A stretch of DNA of 64,000 nucleotides, from assembly GCF_947179115.1 (NCBI RefSeq), contig NZ_CAMXCI010000001.1, positions 930,001 to 994,000 on the forward strand. Direction: 5' to 3'. The notes below the pieces were generated by a model. The model worked only from the letters and a program-made list of their open reading frames with translations, ran no database searches and was not told where the DNA came from. Both the position numbers and the translations under genes were made by a program. Origin of the DNA: Commensalibacter papalotli. GTDB lineage: Bacteria; Pseudomonadota; Alphaproteobacteria; Acetobacterales; Acetobacteraceae. This document shows positions 63,024-64,000 of this stretch, piece by piece (the stretch's first letter is position 1; every line of letters begins with the position of its first letter).

Positions 63024-64000
63024 TCAATTATCATCCAAAAAAGAACGTAATTTGCGACTGCGACTTGGATGTTTTAATTTTCGTAAAGCCTTGGCTTCAA
63101 TCTGACGAATACGTTCACGAGTCACATTAAATTGTTGCCCAACTTCTTCCAAAGTATGATCCGTATTCATTCCAATCCCAAAGCGCATCCGAAGAACACG
63201 TTCCTCTCTTGGGGTAAGGGATGCCAACACACGCGTTGTTGCCTCACGAAGATTGGTTTGAATGGCTGCATCCAGAGGAATAACAGCACTTTTATCTTCA
63301 ATAAAGTCACCCAGATGGCTATCTTCTTCATCCCCAACAGGTATTTCCAAAGAAATTGGCTCTTTAGCGATTTTTAAAACTTTTCTGACTTTTTCCAAAG
63401 GCATACCAAGTTTTTCAGCTAATTCTTCTGGAGTAGGCTCTCTGCCAATTTCATGAAGCATCTGACGAGACGTACGAACTAATTTATTAATCGTTTCAAT
63501 CATATGCACTGGAATACGAATCGTTCTCGCCTGATCAGCGATAGATCGTGTAATTGCCTGACGTATCCACCATGTTGCATAAGTAGAGAATTTATAACCT
63601 CGGCGATATTCAAACTTATCAACCGCCTTCATTAAGCCAATATTGCCTTCTTGAATTAAATCTAAGAATTGTAAGCCACAATTCGTATATTTTTTGGCAA
63701 TAGAAATAACCAAACGCAAATTCGCTTCAATCATTTCTTTTTTAGCACGTGAAGCATCGCGTTCACCATAAGAAACGGTTGAGAACACGCGACGAAATTC
63801 ACTAATTGGCAAGCCAACTCTTTGAGAAAGTTCGGCAATTTCATCACGACACTTATTGATATCGTCCTCATAGCGCTCAACAAAAAGTTTCCAATATTTT
63901 CCTGGTAAAGCACGAACGGCATCAATCCAATCTGGATTAAGTTCATAACCATGATATTTGGAGAGGAAATCATCACGAGATATTTTACATTTCTCTGCCA
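63024..64000 (-). CDS. rpoD: RNA polymerase sigma factor RpoD, partial (5' end outside window)
   Basis: The 3' part of the housekeeping sigma-70 gene: about 325 codons to the window edge, frame open through 64000. Region 2 is clear (AKKEMIEANLRLVISIAKKY, LIQEGNIGLMKAVDKFEYRRGYKFSTYATWWIRQA, in parts), then region 3 (IPVHMIETINKLVRTSRQ) and region 4 with the helix-turn-helix HTLEEVGQQFNVTRERIRQIEAKALRKLKH. The visible N-terminal portion (KYHGYELNPDWIDAVRALPGKYW, in parts) belongs to the non-essential region. A frame that begins at 63812 is only the stretch after an internal TTG and should not be read as the gene start. Terminator follows directly. Confidence 0.95.
   Translation of the reverse strand, partial: AEKCKISRDDFLSKYHGYELNPDWIDAVRALPGKYWKLFVERYEDDINKCRDEIAELSQRVGLPISEFRRVFSTVSYGERDASRAKKEMIEANLRLVISIAKKYTNCGLQFLDLIQEGNIGLMKAVDKFEYRRGYKFSTYATWWIRQAITRSIADQARTIRIPVHMIETINKLVRTSRQMLHEIGREPTPEELAEKLGMPLEKVRKVLKIAKEPISLEIPVGDEEDSHLGDFIEDKSAVIPLDAAIQTNLREATTRVLASLTPREERVLRMRFGIGMNTDHTLEEVGQQFNVTRERIRQIEAKALRKLKHPSRSRKLRSFLDDN

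Noticed and set aside
1..64000. tRNA genes, rRNA genes, CRISPR arrays, transposases, prophage genes.
   Set aside because: I looked through the intergenic gaps and found no cloverleaf-like sequence with TTCGANTC arms, no regularly spaced repeats and no transposase or integrase frame.

Overview
The window is a gene-dense, AT-rich (roughly 35-40% GC by eye) piece of a bacterial chromosome. Gene content and order point to an alphaproteobacterium of the Acetobacteraceae, most like the low-GC, insect-associated members such as Commensalibacter. Supporting signs are a fused shikimate kinase/3-dehydroquinate synthase, HslV with a short pro-region before the catalytic Thr, the alphaproteobacterial order ftsE-ftsX-DUF218-plsC, a KsgA N-terminus of alphaproteobacterial type, and an alpha-keto acid decarboxylase. 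I see no phage, IS element, CRISPR array, tRNA or rRNA gene. The genus is inferred from gene content, not from a marker comparison.

Layout. 0-10.5 kb: a partial Pro/Gln-rich anchored protein, aroKB, an OmpA-type porin, GtrA, TenA, alaS, beta-carbonic anhydrase, a secreted EEP-fold protein and a DUF2076 protein. 10.5-24 kb: glyQS, a large tandem GT2 glycosyltransferase, a minus-strand run gst-GT4-GT9-thrS-infC, and minCDE. 24-34 kb: alpha-keto acid decarboxylase, hslV-hslU-sufE, a response regulator with a PAS histidine kinase, and a small membrane protein followed by ftsE-ftsX-DUF218-plsC. 34-38.6 kb: an unusual dyad region, a DUF2125-like protein, gloB, a methyltransferase-like gene, psd and pssA. 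38.4-45.2 kb: a six-gene minus-strand operon for a hydrogenase-4/complex-I-like membrane complex. 45.3-52.3 kb: pepA-holC, a TM2 protein, a decayed gene, cysQ, a Sua5 protein, a coiled-coil membrane protein and an FAD-linked oxidase. 52.5-64 kb: the LPS-export/outer-membrane operon lptF-lptG-lptD-surA-ksgA, cfa, rpsF-rpsR-rplI, a GNAT gene and the 3' part of rpoD.

How the genes fit together. Much of the window concerns the envelope: LPS transport (lptFGD), outer-membrane protein folding (surA), phospholipid synthesis (plsC, psd, pssA, cfa), sugar transferases and cell division (ftsEX, minCDE). Translation genes (alaS, glyQS, thrS, infC, ribosomal proteins, ksgA, Sua5) make up most of the rest.

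Most interesting: the operon at 38423-45226. It looks like an energy-converting-hydrogenase-related (Ehr-type) complex. Its large subunit has lost the Ni-ligand cysteines, its small subunit keeps the cysteines for one Fe-S cluster, the ferredoxin-like subunit is absent, and its antiporter-like subunits appear to lack the usual pump residues. All six frames are nevertheless intact. Other points worth a second look are infC with a likely ATA start, a histidine kinase whose N-terminal receiver has Asn for the phospho-accepting Asp, a DnaA-box/dyad region at 34.16-34.34 kb, and a decayed gene near 48.2 kb.
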